Positions 25,768 through 35,939 of a stretch of DNA of 59,789 nucleotides are shown piece by piece. The stretch lies in contig NZ_LXLV01000063.1 of the NCBI RefSeq assembly GCF_001757995.1, positions 1 through 59,789 of the forward strand, written 5' to 3'. The stretch is from Bacillus mycoides. GTDB taxonomy: Bacteria; Bacillota; Bacilli; Bacillales; Bacillaceae_G. Numbering within the stretch: the first letter of the stretch is position 1; the number at the start of each line of letters is the position of its first letter. The notes under the pieces were generated by a model. It was not told where the DNA came from and ran no database searches. It saw nothing but the letters and a program-made list of their open reading frames with translations. The position numbers and the translations under genes were made by a program.

Positions 25768-27495
25768 CTCTGCTGTCTGTTTGAAATGATGCGCTTGCGT
25801 AAGTAACTCTTTCGCATGCTCTGTCGTTAAATCTGTAATTTCAACACCAGAAATCATTCGAGCAATTTCTGTTACTTTTTCATCCGTACTTAACACAGTA
25901 ACCGATGTAATCGTCCGATCATTCGCCACTTGTTTTCTAATAAATAAATGCGAGTCCGCCATTGAAGCTACTTGAGGTAAGTGCGTAATACAAAGTACTT
26001 GCGAGTTTACTGATACACGATAAATTTTTTCCGCAATAGCCTGTGCAACCCGACCACTCACACCCGTATCCACTTCATCAAAAATAACAGATGCAACACC
26101 TTGATGCTTAGAAAAAATGCTTTTTAAAGCTAAAATAATACGAGATAACTCTCCGCCAGAAGCGACCTTTGAAAGTGGCTTTAACGGTTCACCCGGATTC
26201 GTTGAAATATAAAATTCCACATGATCGTAGCCATCCGCCGTAAGTTTTACCGGTGTTCCTTCCACGAGAGGTTCTTCTACGTTTCCTACCCTCTTCATAA
26301 TTCTCACTTCAAATTTCGTTTTTTCCATATATAGTTCTTTTAATTCTTGATGAATAGCGCTTGTAAGATGATCTGCAAGCTCATGACGCATAGCACTTAA
26401 CAACGTTGCTTCTTTTACAATAACACCTTCTAATTTCGTTAACTGCTTTCTCGTCGTTTCAATATGTACGTCTTTATTTTCAATCGTAAAAATTTCTTGT
26501 TCAATTTTATCAGCATACGCTAAAATCTCTTCTACAGTATTTCCATACTTTCTCTTTAACATACGGATTTCATTCAAACGTGTTTCAATCTCATCTAGAC
26601 GTTTCGGATCATATTCCATCATATCTAACTTTTCTCTAAGCTGGTATGCAACTTCTTCTAATAAGTAATAACTATTTGCAATGGAATCATGATTTTCTTG
26701 ATACGCTTCATCTAAGTGCGTAATACTCTCCATTTGTCCCATTGCATTTCTTACGTGATCTAATCCCTGTCCGTCTCCACTTAACGAACGATATGCATCT
26801 CCTAATGCTTTATAAATCTTTTCAAAATTGGAGATTTTTAATCGTTCCTCAGTCAATTCATATTCTTCATCCATTTTTAAATCCGCATTACGAATTTCTT
26901 CATGTTGGAATTGAATTAAATCTAGACGATGGGCCATTTGTTGTTCATTTTCACTTAAAGATTTCAGCTGTTTTTTTAACTTCTCATAGTCTGTATATAC
27001 ATTTTGATATACGTCCAATTGTTTAACAATGCGATTTCCATCAAAATGATCAAGCATAAACATATGACGCTCTTCATTCATTAAATCTTGTGTTTCATGC
27101 TGTCCATGAATATCAACTAGCGTTTTTCCAATCTCTTTTAATATGCTGAGTGTAACAAGTTTCCCATTTACACGACAGACACTTTTTCCGTTCGCAGCGA
27201 TGTCACGCTTCAAAATAATCATGCCATCTTCTATTTCTATATCTAACTCTTCTGCCTTTGCGATACATGGATGCTTGTCATCTTCTACATAGAATAACCC
27301 TTCTATCTCAGCCTTTTCTGTTCCATATCGAACAAATTCTGCTGAACCACGGCCACCAACAAGCAAACTAATTGCATCAATAATAATGGATTTTCCAGCT
27401 CCTGTTTCACCACTTAAAACGGTTAAACCTTTTTGGAAAGAAATATTTAATGCCTCAATAATAGCAAAGTTTCTGATCGATAATTCCGATAACAA
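25756..27495 (-). CDS. recN: DNA repair protein RecN
   Basis: A 579-residue SMC-like ATPase recruited early to double-strand breaks. Walker A GETGAGKS near residue 30. A long coiled-coil middle (about 150-350) has many Glu, Lys and Leu repeats. The C-terminal part has the signature KVASGGELSRIILALKSIFS and Walker B SVIFDEVDTGVSG. I prefer the TTG at 27495 (LLSELSIRNFAIIE), 9 nt after GAGGTG, which matches the length of B. subtilis RecN; the GTG at 27507 lies inside that ribosome site. Confidence 0.93.
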   Translation of the reverse strand: MLSELSIRNFAIIEALNISFQKGLTVLSGETGAGKSIIIDAISLLVGGRGSAEFVRYGTEKAEIEGLFYVEDDKHPCIAKAEELDIEIEDGMIILKRDIAANGKSVCRVNGKLVTLSILKEIGKTLVDIHGQHETQDLMNEERHMFMLDHFDGNRIVKQLDVYQNVYTDYEKLKKQLKSLSENEQQMAHRLDLIQFQHEEIRNADLKMDEEYELTEERLKISNFEKIYKALGDAYRSLSGDGQGLDHVRNAMGQMESITHLDEAYQENHDSIANSYYLLEEVAYQLREKLDMMEYDPKRLDEIETRLNEIRMLKRKYGNTVEEILAYADKIEQEIFTIENKDVHIETTRKQLTKLEGVIVKEATLLSAMRHELADHLTSAIHQELKELYMEKTKFEVRIMKRVGNVEEPLVEGTPVKLTADGYDHVEFYISTNPGEPLKPLSKVASGGELSRIILALKSIFSKHQGVASVIFDEVDTGVSGRVAQAIAEKIYRVSVNSQVLCITHLPQVASMADSHLFIRKQVANDRTITSVTVLSTDEKVTEIARMISGVEITDLTTEHAKELLTQAHHFKQTAEAIQ

Positions 27496-27718
27496 TGCCC
27501 CATTCACCTCGTTATAAACTAATCCCCTATTAAGGGCTTTTCTCAGTATTCTTCATTCAAATAGTTATACTATATGTTTGTATGTATAAATTACTCTTCT
27601 AACCCGCTCCATTGTACCAAACATTCGTTTTACGGGTCAATCCACCTATTTTCTAACTTCATTCAAAAAAAATAATGTATTGTATTTGAAAATCCATATT
27701 TTTCGCCAATAAAAATAT

Positions 27719-27756
27719 CTTGTTTACTTTCCACTTTACAGAGGAAAGTAAACAAG
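27719..27756 (-). terminator. terminator of ahrC
   Basis: A 14-bp perfect stem CTTGTTTACTTTCC/GGAAAGTAAACAAG with a ten-base loop. T runs follow on both strands. Confidence 0.8.
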
Positions 27757-27765
27757 ATTTTTCTG

Positions 27766-28215
27766 TTACAGCATATTTAAGAAACGATCAGAGACAACAC
27801 CTGTATCTTCAGGTGTACGGCAAATAATTAAGCAAGTATCATCACCACAAATGGTTCCGATGATCTCATCCCACTCTAAATGATCAATAAGTGCCCCAAG
27901 TGAATGAGCGTTACCAGGCAATGTTTTTAGCACAAGCATATGTCCTGCCGTGTCTAATTTTACAAATGAATCCACTAGATTTCGTTTTAATTTTTGCAAC
28001 GGATTAAACCGTTGATCTGCTGGCAAGCTATATTTATAGCGACCATCATGTAATGGCACCTTCACTAAGTGCAGTTCTTTAATATCGCGCGATACTGTTG
28101 CTTGCGTTACATTAAACCCCACATTACGTAAAATATCAACTAGTTCATCTTGTGTTTCAATTTCTTTGTTCGCAATAATTTCCCTAATTTTAATATGGCG
28201 CTGACCTTTATTCAT
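27766..28215 (-). CDS. ahrC: Arginine repressor/activator AhrC (ArgR)
   Basis: A 149-residue ArgR-family regulator. The N-terminal winged helix (about residues 1-70) reads [20 protein letters not shown], then [17 protein letters not shown]. The C-terminal hexamerisation and arginine-binding domain ends [14 protein letters not shown]. It represses arginine synthesis and activates catabolism when arginine is bound. Start ATG at 28215 after GAGGTG. An ARG-box-like palindrome at artP in this window is a possible target. Position between yqxC and recN matches B. subtilis. Confidence 0.93.
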   Translation of the reverse strand: MNKGQRHIKIREIIANKEIETQDELVDILRNVGFNVTQATVSRDIKELHLVKVPLHDGRYKYSLPADQRFNPLQKLKRNLVDSFVKLDTAGHMLVLKTLPGNAHSLGALIDHLEWDEIIGTICGDDTCLIICRTPEDTGVVSDRFLNML

Positions 28216-28357
28216 ACATTTGCACCTCACACTATCTCTTACCATAGTTTAATCATTGGTATACTTCACTTATTTATGTTAACGTATAATCCGTTACTTG
28301 TACACAATTGTTTTTACAATCATTATACAATTACAACAAAAAGAGGAACAACATATG

Positions 28358-29197
28358 TTATTCCCCTTTCCCTTTTTGTTTTAGAACATCATGCGCCTCT
28401 GTAACAACTTGCTCAATAGAAACTGGAGAATGATTTTCGCCATTCTCACGCTCTCCGTGCCACTTTAGATGAATTAAAAATTCAATATTTCCATCCCCGC
28501 CTGTAATTGGTGAGAATGTTAAACCTTCGACATTATAGCCTTCCTTAAGAGCAAAATCGACAATCATTTCCACGACAGCTTCATGTACTTTTCTATCACG
28601 AACAATGCCCTTTTTCCCGACTTGTTCTCGTCCAGCTTCAAACTGAGGTTTAATCAATGCAGCTACATCACCATTTGGCGTAAGCATTGTTTTTAAAACC
28701 GGCAATATAAGCCTTAATGATATAAATGACACGTCAATACTTGCAAACTGCGGTAAACCACGTTCTAAATCTGCCGGTGTCACGTAACGGAAGTTCGTTC
28801 TTTCCATCACAACAACACGCTCATCTTGACGCAATTTCCACGCAAGTTGATTATATCCTACATCTAATGCATAAGATAACTTCGCCCCATTTTGAAGCGC
28901 ACAGTCTGTAAAACCACCAGTTGATGAACCAATATCTATCATAACTTTATCTTGTAAATCAAGTTGAAATGCTTCTAATGCCTTTTCAAGCTTATAACCA
29001 CCACGGCTTACATACGGCATAACTTGCCCTTTCACCGTAATCTCCGTATCTTGCGAGATTTTCTCCCCTGGCTTATCGAGTCTCATTTCATTCGCATATA
29101 CAAGACCTGCCATAACAGCACGTTTAGCCTTCTCACGCGTTTCTATAAGTCCTCGCTCTACTAATAGTACATCTACTCTTTCTTTTTTTACGCTCAT
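28358..29197 (-). CDS. yqxC: TlyA-family S4/FtsJ-like rRNA methyltransferase (YqxC)
   Basis: A 279-residue protein with an S4 RNA-binding domain at residues about 5-65 (RVDVLLVERGLIETREKAKR). An FtsJ-type SAM methyltransferase domain follows (VMIDIGSSTGGFTDCALQNG, about 85-104; later DVSFISLRLILP). Mycobacterial TlyA methylates 2'-O positions of rRNA; the Bacillus target is not established. Some homologues are called haemolysins, which the sequence does not support. Three nt from dxs, so probably co-transcribed. Confidence 0.87.
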   Translation of the reverse strand: MSVKKERVDVLLVERGLIETREKAKRAVMAGLVYANEMRLDKPGEKISQDTEITVKGQVMPYVSRGGYKLEKALEAFQLDLQDKVMIDIGSSTGGFTDCALQNGAKLSYALDVGYNQLAWKLRQDERVVVMERTNFRYVTPADLERGLPQFASIDVSFISLRLILPVLKTMLTPNGDVAALIKPQFEAGREQVGKKGIVRDRKVHEAVVEMIVDFALKEGYNVEGLTFSPITGGDGNIEFLIHLKWHGERENGENHSPVSIEQVVTEAHDVLKQKGKGE

Positions 29198-29200
29198 TTG

Positions 29201-31093
29201 TTACGCCCTTTTTTGTTTTGATGGAATCATTGTATGAATACGGTCTACAACAGCATCTGTCGTTAAACCAATTTCTTCTAACAGTTTTGTTACACTACCA
29301 TGCTCTATGAAGCGATCAGGAATACCCATTCGTTCAATTAAAGCACTATGGTATCCGTTCTCAGAAGCAAATTCAACTACTCCCGTTCCAAAGCCACCGA
29401 TTAAACAAGCCTCTTCAATCGTTAAAATCGGTATATTTTTCCCTAAAAGCTCATGTAAATATGCCTCATCCATCGGCTTAATAAAGCGAGCATTCACTAC
29501 TTTCACTGATATTCCAGCTTTTTCAAGACGCTCTGCTGCTTCCATTGCCATCGGGATTGTCGTACCAAACGTTAAAATTGCTACTTGTGTGCCTTCTTTT
29601 AACGTTTCCCATGTACCGATTGGAATCGCCTTTAATTCTTCATCCATTTGAACGCCAAGTCCATTGCCGCGTGCATAACGTAAAGCAATTGGTCCATCTT
29701 CGTATTGCATCGCTGTATATACTAAATGTTGTCCTTCATTTTCATCTTTCGGCATCATAAGTACCATATTCGGCAAATGACGTAAAAACGAGATGTCAAA
29801 CACACCTTGATGCGTTTCACCGTCTGCTCCAACTAATCCAGAACGATCTATTCCAATGAAAACATTTAAATTTTGGCGACAAATATCATGAACAACTTGG
29901 TCATATGCTCTTTGTAAAAACGTTGAATAAATTGCTAAGAATGGCTTCATTCCTTGCGTTGCCATACCAGCCGCCATTGTTGTAGCATGCTGCTCTGCAA
30001 TACCTACATCGATCATGCGACTCGGAAATTCTTTTTGGAATTTCTCAAGTTTCGATCCAACAGGCATTGCAGGCGTAATTGCAACGATACGTTCATCCGT
30101 TCTCGCTAGCTTAAGCACTGTTTCACTAACAACAGCACTCCATGCTGGTGCAACTTCCTTCGGTTTAACGAAGTCACCTGACTCAATTTTATACGGTCCT
30201 GTTCCATGCCAAGTTCCAATAACGTCACTCTCAGCTGGTTTATAACCTTTTCCTTTTTTCGTAATAACATGAACAAGTACTGGGCCTTTTGTTTTCTTTG
30301 CATATTGCAACGTTTCGAATAACTTTTCATAATCATGTCCATCGACCGGACCTAAATATGTAAAGCCTAATTCTTCAAAAAAGACGCCTGATACTAGTAA
30401 ATATTTTAGACTATCTTTTATTTTCTCTGCTGTAGCAGCAACTTTTCCGCCAACTGCTGGAATTTTCTTCAATATATACTCTAGCTCATCTTTTACCCAA
30501 TGGTACTTCCCTGCGGTACGTAAACGACCAAGTACATTATGAAGCGCACCGACGTTTGGTGCAATTGACATTTCATTGTCATTCAAAATAACAATCATGT
30601 CCGTTTTTTCATGACCAATATGGTTTAATGCCTCTAAAGCCATTCCGCCTGTTAATGCACCATCGCCAATGATTGGTATAACGTATTCTTCCGTTTTCTT
30701 TAAATCACGCGCTAGAGCCATTCCCATTGCAGCAGATAGTGACGTCGAACTATGACCAGTTTCCCAAACATCATGCTCACTCTCGCAGCGTTTCGGGAAA
30801 CCACATAGACCTTGGTATTGCCTTAATGTGCCGAATTCTTTCGCACGCCCTGTTAAAATTTTATGTACATAGGATTGATGTCCTACATCCCATAAAAACT
30901 TATCTTTCGGACTATCAAATACTTTATGCAGAGCAATTGTGAGTTCTACTACACCTAAATTAGGTGCAATATGTCCACCTGTTTGAGAGAGCTCTTCAAT
31001 TAAAAACTTACGAATATCCTCACTCAATCCCTCTAGTTCACTGATAGACATATCTTTCAAAAAACTAGGGTTTTGAATTTGCGTTAGATCCAC
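29201..31093 (-). CDS. dxs: 1-deoxy-D-xylulose-5-phosphate synthase
   Basis: A 630-residue thiamine-diphosphate enzyme that condenses pyruvate and glyceraldehyde 3-phosphate, the first step of the MEP isoprenoid pathway. Motifs: [15 protein letters not shown], the cofactor motif [16 protein letters not shown] (about residue 150), and the transketolase domain with [12 protein letters not shown] start at GTG 31093 (VDLTQIQ), which gives the usual length; GTG at 31102 is also possible. Neither has a strong ribosome site, only AAAGTGA nearby. Confidence 0.94.
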   Translation of the reverse strand: MDLTQIQNPSFLKDMSISELEGLSEDIRKFLIEELSQTGGHIAPNLGVVELTIALHKVFDSPKDKFLWDVGHQSYVHKILTGRAKEFGTLRQYQGLCGFPKRCESEHDVWETGHSSTSLSAAMGMALARDLKKTEEYVIPIIGDGALTGGMALEALNHIGHEKTDMIVILNDNEMSIAPNVGALHNVLGRLRTAGKYHWVKDELEYILKKIPAVGGKVAATAEKIKDSLKYLLVSGVFFEELGFTYLGPVDGHDYEKLFETLQYAKKTKGPVLVHVITKKGKGYKPAESDVIGTWHGTGPYKIESGDFVKPKEVAPAWSAVVSETVLKLARTDERIVAITPAMPVGSKLEKFQKEFPSRMIDVGIAEQHATTMAAGMATQGMKPFLAIYSTFLQRAYDQVVHDICRQNLNVFIGIDRSGLVGADGETHQGVFDISFLRHLPNMVLMMPKDENEGQHLVYTAMQYEDGPIALRYARGNGLGVQMDEELKAIPIGTWETLKEGTQVAILTFGTTIPMAMEAAERLEKAGISVKVVNARFIKPMDEAYLHELLGKNIPILTIEEACLIGGFGTGVVEFASENGYHSALIERMGIPDRFIEHGSVTKLLEEIGLTTDAVVDRIHTMIPSKQKRA

Positions 31094-31263
31094 ATGGATC
31101 ACTCACTTTCATTTCATAATCTGTCAACATGTCAAATATTATAAGAAACATTTACACAACACAAGAAATTATCTTTTCTATTCTTCTTATCTTGTCCTGC
31201 TTTCAGAAAACACTTCCATTTTTTCACTTATCATATTATACATCATATTTCTTTACGTGATGA
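31094..31263. other. Upstream region of dxs
   Basis: About 170 AT-rich nt. A TATAAT lies on the minus strand near 31140 with a poor -35 (TCTTGT at 17 nt). I see no gene or strong structure other than the ispA terminator next to it. Confidence 0.35.
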
Positions 31264-31296
31264 AAAAAATAGCCGCTAACACGAAGTGATAACGGC
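31264..31296 (-). terminator. terminator of ispA (splits the ispA-dxs gene string)
   Basis: The minus strand has GCCGTTA, a loop of about 11 nt, then TAGCGGC followed by TATTTTTTT. It implies that dxs has its own promoter. Confidence 0.65.
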
Positions 31297-31401
31297 AATG
31301 TAATCTACATATATTTTTGCCAATAACAAGAAAAGAAAAACCTTTTCCTACATTTATATCATAAAATGATGAATGACTCAACAAATGGAAACGCTGTTAT
31401 A

Positions 31402-32295
31402 TTAGTTATTACGTTTTGCGATTAAATCACAAATAGATAGTAAATATTCATCTTGTAATTGTAAGGAGCTAATAGAATCTTTTGCTTTTGCAATTTTCTC
31501 CTCTAAAATAGATTTTGCTCTATCTACAGTAAATAACGTCGTATATGTGCTCTTTTCATTGGAAGCATCACTACCAATCGGTTTTCCAATCTCTTCTTCT
31601 GTTCCTTCTACATCCAAAATATCATCTCTAATTTGGAAAGCTAGACCGATATATTTCGCAAATGCAAGTAACTTCTCTTCTTGCTCTTCTGTAGCATCAG
31701 AAAGTATCGCTCCTGCAAGTACAGCAAACTCAAGCAGTTTACCTGTCTTATGCTTATGGATGTACTCTAATTCATTAATTGTAAGTCGTTTTCCTTCAGC
31801 TTCCATATCTGCCACTTGTCCAGCAACCATTCCTTCAGGTCCTGCTGCTTTCGCAAGCTCAAGTACAAGTCTTACTTTTTTTTCAGCAGAGATTTCTTTT
31901 TGCCCATATGCCATAATAACTTGAAAAGCATATGTCAACAAACCATCTCCTGCTAAAACTGCCATTGCTTCACCAAATACTTTATGATTTGTAGGCATTC
32001 CTCTTCTTAGATCATCATCATCCATACAAGGTAAATCATCATGAATTAACGAATATGTATGAATCATTTCAAGGGCACAAGCTGCACCCACTCCAAGATT
32101 TCTTTCTTTCCCAAACGCTTGTAACGTTGCAAATAAAAGTAACGGGCGGAGACGTTTCCCACCCGCTTCCAAAGAATATGCCATCGCTTCACGAAGCACA
32201 TTTGGACATTGTAATTCATTTGCATAGCTTACAAGCTTTTCTTCTACGAAAGTTTTACTCTCTTTCAAAAAAGCATCAAAAGCTATATGTGTCAC
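31402..32295 (-). CDS. ispA: Farnesyl/geranyl diphosphate synthase
   Basis: A 297-residue all-alpha prenyltransferase. Both Asp-rich motifs are present: LIHDDLPCMDDDDLRRG (about residues 80-97) and QIRDDILDVEG (about 222). It adds isopentenyl units to give farnesyl diphosphate for undecaprenol, menaquinone and other lipids. GTG start at 32295 overlaps the xseB TAG stop by one base. The order xseA-xseB-ispA is standard in Bacillus. Confidence 0.94.
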   Translation of the reverse strand: MTHIAFDAFLKESKTFVEEKLVSYANELQCPNVLREAMAYSLEAGGKRLRPLLLFATLQAFGKERNLGVGAACALEMIHTYSLIHDDLPCMDDDDLRRGMPTNHKVFGEAMAVLAGDGLLTYAFQVIMAYGQKEISAEKKVRLVLELAKAAGPEGMVAGQVADMEAEGKRLTINELEYIHKHKTGKLLEFAVLAGAILSDATEEQEEKLLAFAKYIGLAFQIRDDILDVEGTEEEIGKPIGSDASNEKSTYTTLFTVDRAKSILEEKIAKAKDSISSLQLQDEYLLSICDLIAKRNN

Positions 32296-32525
32296 TATGC
32301 TTCATCTCCTAAAGCAGTAAACGGTTTAAGCTCTCCATCTTCCCCAAGGATAACTGCCATTTGTTCTTGTACATCTTTCAATTTCTCATCACAAAGCTTA
32401 GATAATTCCATACCTTCTTTAAAATAAGAAATCGCTTCCTCTAAAGGTACATCACCTTGTTCAAGCTTAGAAACGAGATGCTCAAGCTGCGAAATTGCTT
32501 CTTCAAAGCTTAACTTATTTTCCAT
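32295..32525 (-). CDS. xseB: Exodeoxyribonuclease VII small subunit
   Basis: A 76-residue helical protein with [20 protein letters not shown] and [20 protein letters not shown], the two helices that wrap around the large subunit. Exo VII degrades single-stranded DNA from both ends. The start overlaps the xseA end by 11 nt, suggesting translational coupling that helps fix the subunit ratio. Confidence 0.94.
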   Translation of the reverse strand: MENKLSFEEAISQLEHLVSKLEQGDVPLEEAISYFKEGMELSKLCDEKLKDVQEQMAVILGEDGELKPFTALGDEA

Positions 32526-33873
32526 TATTCAATTCACGCTCCTCTATGCTTGATACGCTACAATCTAGTATTCCATCTTGTAATTGAACCGAAACAGCAT
32601 CTCCAAGGCTAACATCTTTCACGCTTTTTAATACTTGTTTCTCTTCATCGTATACAAGCCCATACCCTCTCATCATTACTTTAAGCGGGCTTAATACCTC
32701 AAGCTTTTGAGCCGCTCTCACAAATACGAACTCCTTCGTTTGAAGTAACGTTTGCATTTCACGTTGCAACTGCTTTTGTAACGTTTCAATTGCCGTTTTC
32801 GTTTGTATAATTTTTTGAGATGGGTGGTGCTTTTCTAAATAAAATGAAAGTTGCTTTAATTGATTTACTTTTTTATCTATATAACGCTCTTTCGCTAAAA
32901 CAAGTTGTTCAAGAGCTCTGTCTAACTGCTCTTCTTTTTGCTCGTACACTTGCCTTGGATAACGGAACGCATAAGATTTTTGTAACACTTGCAGTTTTTC
33001 TTCTTTTTTATGTACTCTCTCTCTCATTGCTCTTTGCAATCTCAGAGTTCTTTGTAATACCTTTTCTTGTAACTCTATAGTATTAGGTACCGCCAGCTCA
33101 GCTGCTGCAGTCGGTGTTGGTGCACGTAAATCCGCGACAAAATCTGCGATTGTAAAATCTGTTTCATGGCCTACAGCCGAAATAATCGGAATCTCACTTG
33201 TAAAAATTGCTCTTGCAACTACTTCCTCATTAAAGGCCCATAATTCTTCAATAGAGCCTCCACCACGTCCAACAATTAAAACATCAATATCTCCCATTTC
33301 ATTCGCTGTACGAATTGCTTGTACAATCGAGGGAGCTGCTGACTCCCCTTGTACAAGTACAGGAAACACAATAACATTTCCAATTGGATAACGACGTTTA
33401 ATTGTTGTTATAATATCGCGAATCGCTGCCCCTGTTGGCGACGTGATTACACCTATTGTTTTAGCATACGGAGGAATTATTTTTTTATAAACTTGAGAAA
33501 ACAAGCCCTCTTCCTCTAAACGAACTTTTAATTGCTCATAAGCTAAATGCAAGTTTCCAATTCCATCAGGCTGCATGTCTTGAATATAAATTTGATAAGA
33601 ACCACTCGCCTCGTAAACAGAAATCTTTCCTTTTACAAGTACTTTCATTCCATTTTCCGGTCTGAATTTAATGTTACGATTATGACCCGCAAACATAACC
33701 GCTGCAATTCTTGCATTTTCATCTTTCAATGTAAAATACATATGACCACGACTATGATATTTAAAGTTGGAAATTTCTCCTTTTAACCAAACAGACTGTA
33801 AATGCGGATCATACTCTATTTTTGTTTTAATATAGCGTGTTAATGCTGTAACGGTTAAATATTGTTTCTCCAT
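32515..33873 (-). CDS. xseA: Exodeoxyribonuclease VII large subunit
   Basis: A 452-residue nuclease. The N-terminal OB fold covers about residues 1-100 ([20 protein letters not shown]). The catalytic domain has [40 protein letters not shown] and [21 protein letters not shown] long coiled-coil region (about 290-400) follows. It works with XseB in repair and removal of single-stranded DNA. Located 26 nt from folD. Confidence 0.95.
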   Translation of the reverse strand: MEKQYLTVTALTRYIKTKIEYDPHLQSVWLKGEISNFKYHSRGHMYFTLKDENARIAAVMFAGHNRNIKFRPENGMKVLVKGKISVYEASGSYQIYIQDMQPDGIGNLHLAYEQLKVRLEEEGLFSQVYKKIIPPYAKTIGVITSPTGAAIRDIITTIKRRYPIGNVIVFPVLVQGESAAPSIVQAIRTANEMGDIDVLIVGRGGGSIEELWAFNEEVVARAIFTSEIPIISAVGHETDFTIADFVADLRAPTPTAAAELAVPNTIELQEKVLQRTLRLQRAMRERVHKKEEKLQVLQKSYAFRYPRQVYEQKEEQLDRALEQLVLAKERYIDKKVNQLKQLSFYLEKHHPSQKIIQTKTAIETLQKQLQREMQTLLQTKEFVFVRAAQKLEVLSPLKVMMRGYGLVYDEEKQVLKSVKDVSLGDAVSVQLQDGILDCSVSSIEERELNNGK

Positions 33874-33899
33874 TGCTCTCTCCTCATAGCCGATTCAAA

Positions 33900-34760
33900 T
33901 TATTGACAAACAACACCTGCACGCTTTGCAGACTCCACAGTGTTGTGAAGAAGCATTGTAATAGTCATTGGGCCGACTCCTTTTGGCACAGGCGTAATGT
34001 ATCCTGCAACGTCTAATACATTGTCAAAATCAACATCACCACAAAGTTTGCCTGTTTCTAAACGGTTAACACCAACATCAATTACAACCGCACCTTCTTT
34101 AATATAGTCAGCTGTTACCATTTTCGGTCGTCCAACGGCTACGATTAAAATATCAGCTAACTTCGATAATTCTTCTATATTTTGCGTCTTAGAATGACAA
34201 TATGTGACAGTTGCATTTTCATTTAAAAACAGTTGCCCCACTGGTTTACCAACAATATTACTTCTTCCAATTACAACAACATGCTTTCCAGAAATATCAA
34301 GATTCGTTTCTTTTACTAATTCTAAAATGCCATGCGGTGTACATGGAAGGAATGTGTCTTGTCCCGTCATCATACGTCCTACGCTGATTGGGTGAAATCC
34401 ATCTACATCCTTTTCCGGTGAAATTCTTTCAATGATAGCTTTTTCTTCAATATGTTTTGGTAAAGGTAATTGTACCAATATGCCATTAATGCGGTCGTCT
34501 CCATTTAAGCGATCGATTTCAGCAAGCAAACGCTCCTCAGCAATTGTTTCAGGAAGTTCAATTAGCTCTGAGTAGATTCCTACTTGCTCACAGCCTTTTT
34601 CTTTTCCTTTTACATAAGAACGAGATGCTGGATCTTCTCCAACTAAAATAACTGCTAATCCTGGTACAATCCCTTGCTCTTTTAACTTCACAACTTCTTC
34701 TTTTAATTGTGCTCGTTTTTTCTCCGCAACTTCATTTCCTTTGATGATTACTGCTACCAT
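33900..34760 (-). CDS. folD: Bifunctional methylenetetrahydrofolate dehydrogenase/cyclohydrolase
   Basis: A 286-residue cytosolic enzyme that interconverts methylene-, methenyl- and formyl-tetrahydrofolate. Motifs include ILVGEDPASRSYVKGKEKGC with the catalytic Lys (about residues 38-57), ILVQLPLPKH and HVVVIGRSNIVGKPVGQLFL for NADP (about 157-176). PVPKGVGPMTITMLLHNT lies near the C-terminus. Tight spacing to nusB and xseA indicates one operon. Confidence 0.95.
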   Translation of the reverse strand: MVAVIIKGNEVAEKKRAQLKEEVVKLKEQGIVPGLAVILVGEDPASRSYVKGKEKGCEQVGIYSELIELPETIAEERLLAEIDRLNGDDRINGILVQLPLPKHIEEKAIIERISPEKDVDGFHPISVGRMMTGQDTFLPCTPHGILELVKETNLDISGKHVVVIGRSNIVGKPVGQLFLNENATVTYCHSKTQNIEELSKLADILIVAVGRPKMVTADYIKEGAVVIDVGVNRLETGKLCGDVDFDNVLDVAGYITPVPKGVGPMTITMLLHNTVESAKRAGVVCQ

Positions 34761-34783
34761 TTTAAGTTTCCCCCTTAAAGAAA

Positions 34784-35176
34784 TTACAGTGTATCTTTTA
34801 TATTAGATAAAACGCCGTTAATAAAACGACGAGATTCCTCATCCCCAAATGTTTTTGCGATTTCAATTGCTTCGTTAATTGTTACATTGTGCGGAATTTC
34901 TTCCATGTATTTCATCTCACACACAGCTACACGTAAAATACTGCGATCAACAATACTAATACGCTCAAGCTTCCACTTTTTTAAATTTTGACGAATTGCT
35001 GCGTCAATCTCTTCTTTGTTATCTACAAATCCTACAACAAGTGATTCTAGAAACTCATTTGTTTCTTCACCTTCATCTAGCGTATTTTCCACCGCTACTT
35101 TCGGTTCTAATTCTCCTGTAATATCCATTTGATATAATGCTTGCATTGCTCTTTCTCTAGCCGTCCTACGTTTCAT
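34784..35176 (-). CDS. nusB: Transcription antitermination factor NusB
   Basis: A 130-residue helical protein that with NusE/S10 binds boxA RNA and supports antitermination of rRNA operons. Conserved parts are [20 protein letters not shown] at the start and [20 protein letters not shown], then FINGVLSNI at the end. First gene of nusB-folD-xseA-xseB-ispA; a sigma-A promoter lies 40-70 nt upstream. Confidence 0.95.
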   Translation of the reverse strand: MKRRTARERAMQALYQMDITGELEPKVAVENTLDEGEETNEFLESLVVGFVDNKEEIDAAIRQNLKKWKLERISIVDRSILRVAVCEMKYMEEIPHNVTINEAIEIAKTFGDEESRRFINGVLSNIKDTL

Positions 35177-35216
35177 TGTAACTCTCCTTTATACTTCAAG
35201 TCTTTCCTTATGCTTT

Positions 35217-35246
35217 GTTATATTATTATAATTTATAAGCCGTCAA
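35217..35246 (-). promoter_or_regulatory. sigma-A promoter of nusB operon
   Basis: On the minus strand TTGACG (35246-35241) and TATAAC (35222-35217) are 18 nt apart, upstream of the nusB RBS. Confidence 0.55.
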
Positions 35247-35485
35247 TTCACTTACTCTTGCAGTTTTCATTGATTTTCCAACCTTATAATACAATGATAA
35301 TAACACAATTTATCGTTTCACACACGGGGTACAAGGCTGAAAAATAATAAAAAGATTAACTTCAAGTTCCATATCTTATCACAATGTACGTTTTTTGGAA
35401 AAATGAAACATTCCCTTTTATATTTCTTATTTTTTGAAATAGTATAATAATTAGAGGATTTTAATTTGTGAAGAAATGAAACGAG
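35247..35485. other. Intergenic region between nusB and the Asp23 gene
   Basis: AT-rich, with a 64-codon minus-strand frame that has no ribosome site or recognisable composition. I see no supported gene. Confidence 0.4.
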
Positions 35486-35519
35486 AAAAAAGATGCCTAT
35501 TTTACTAGGCACCTTTTTT
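35486..35519 (-). terminator. terminator of the accBC-Asp23 unit
   Basis: AGGTGCCTA/TAGGCATCT stem with flanking A and T runs, directly after the Asp23 gene stop at 35525. Confidence 0.8.
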
Positions 35520-35524
35520 CACTC

Positions 35525-35917
35525 TTACACTGGTTCGATTTCTGTTTTTTGTGTTTCGAATGTTACGCCAACGATGTGAACGTTCACTTCTTTTGGCTCA
35601 AGTCCTGTCATTGTAAAGAGTGCTTGGCGAATATTGTCTTGAATTTTTTGTGCAACAACCGGAATTGCTACACCAAAATACATCACAACATAAAGGTCAA
35701 CAATAATATCTTCGTTTGCTAATTCAACCTTTACACCTTTACCATGATTTTTCTTACCTAACTTCTCAACAACATCTGTAGCAAAATTACCACGCATTGC
35801 CGCTACACCTTCTACTTCAGCAGCTGCAATACCTGCAATTACTTCGATTACTTCTGGTGCAATTTCTACTTTTCCAAGAGTTGTATCTTGACCCATATCT
35901 AACATATGTTCAGCCAT
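35525..35917 (-). CDS. yqhY: Asp23/Gls24 family envelope stress protein (YqhY)
   Basis: A 130-residue DUF322 protein with LGKVEIAPEVIEVIAGIAAA near the N-terminus and a VKVELANEDIIVDLYVVMYF core. Its position next to accBC matches B. subtilis yqhY, where it influences acetyl-CoA carboxylase activity. It lies 23 nt after accC and precedes the terminator, so it is co-transcribed with accB and accC. The molecular role remains uncertain. Confidence 0.88.
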   Translation of the reverse strand: MAEHMLDMGQDTTLGKVEIAPEVIEVIAGIAAAEVEGVAAMRGNFATDVVEKLGKKNHGKGVKVELANEDIIVDLYVVMYFGVAIPVVAQKIQDNIRQALFTMTGLEPKEVNVHIVGVTFETQKTEIEPV

Positions 35918-35939
35918 GAAAAAAACCTCCTTTAATGTA

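Noticed and set aside
35318-35512. 64-codon minus-strand frame in the nusB-yqhY gap
   Set aside because: No ribosome site, AT-driven Lys/Phe/Ile composition, ends ahead of no known partner.
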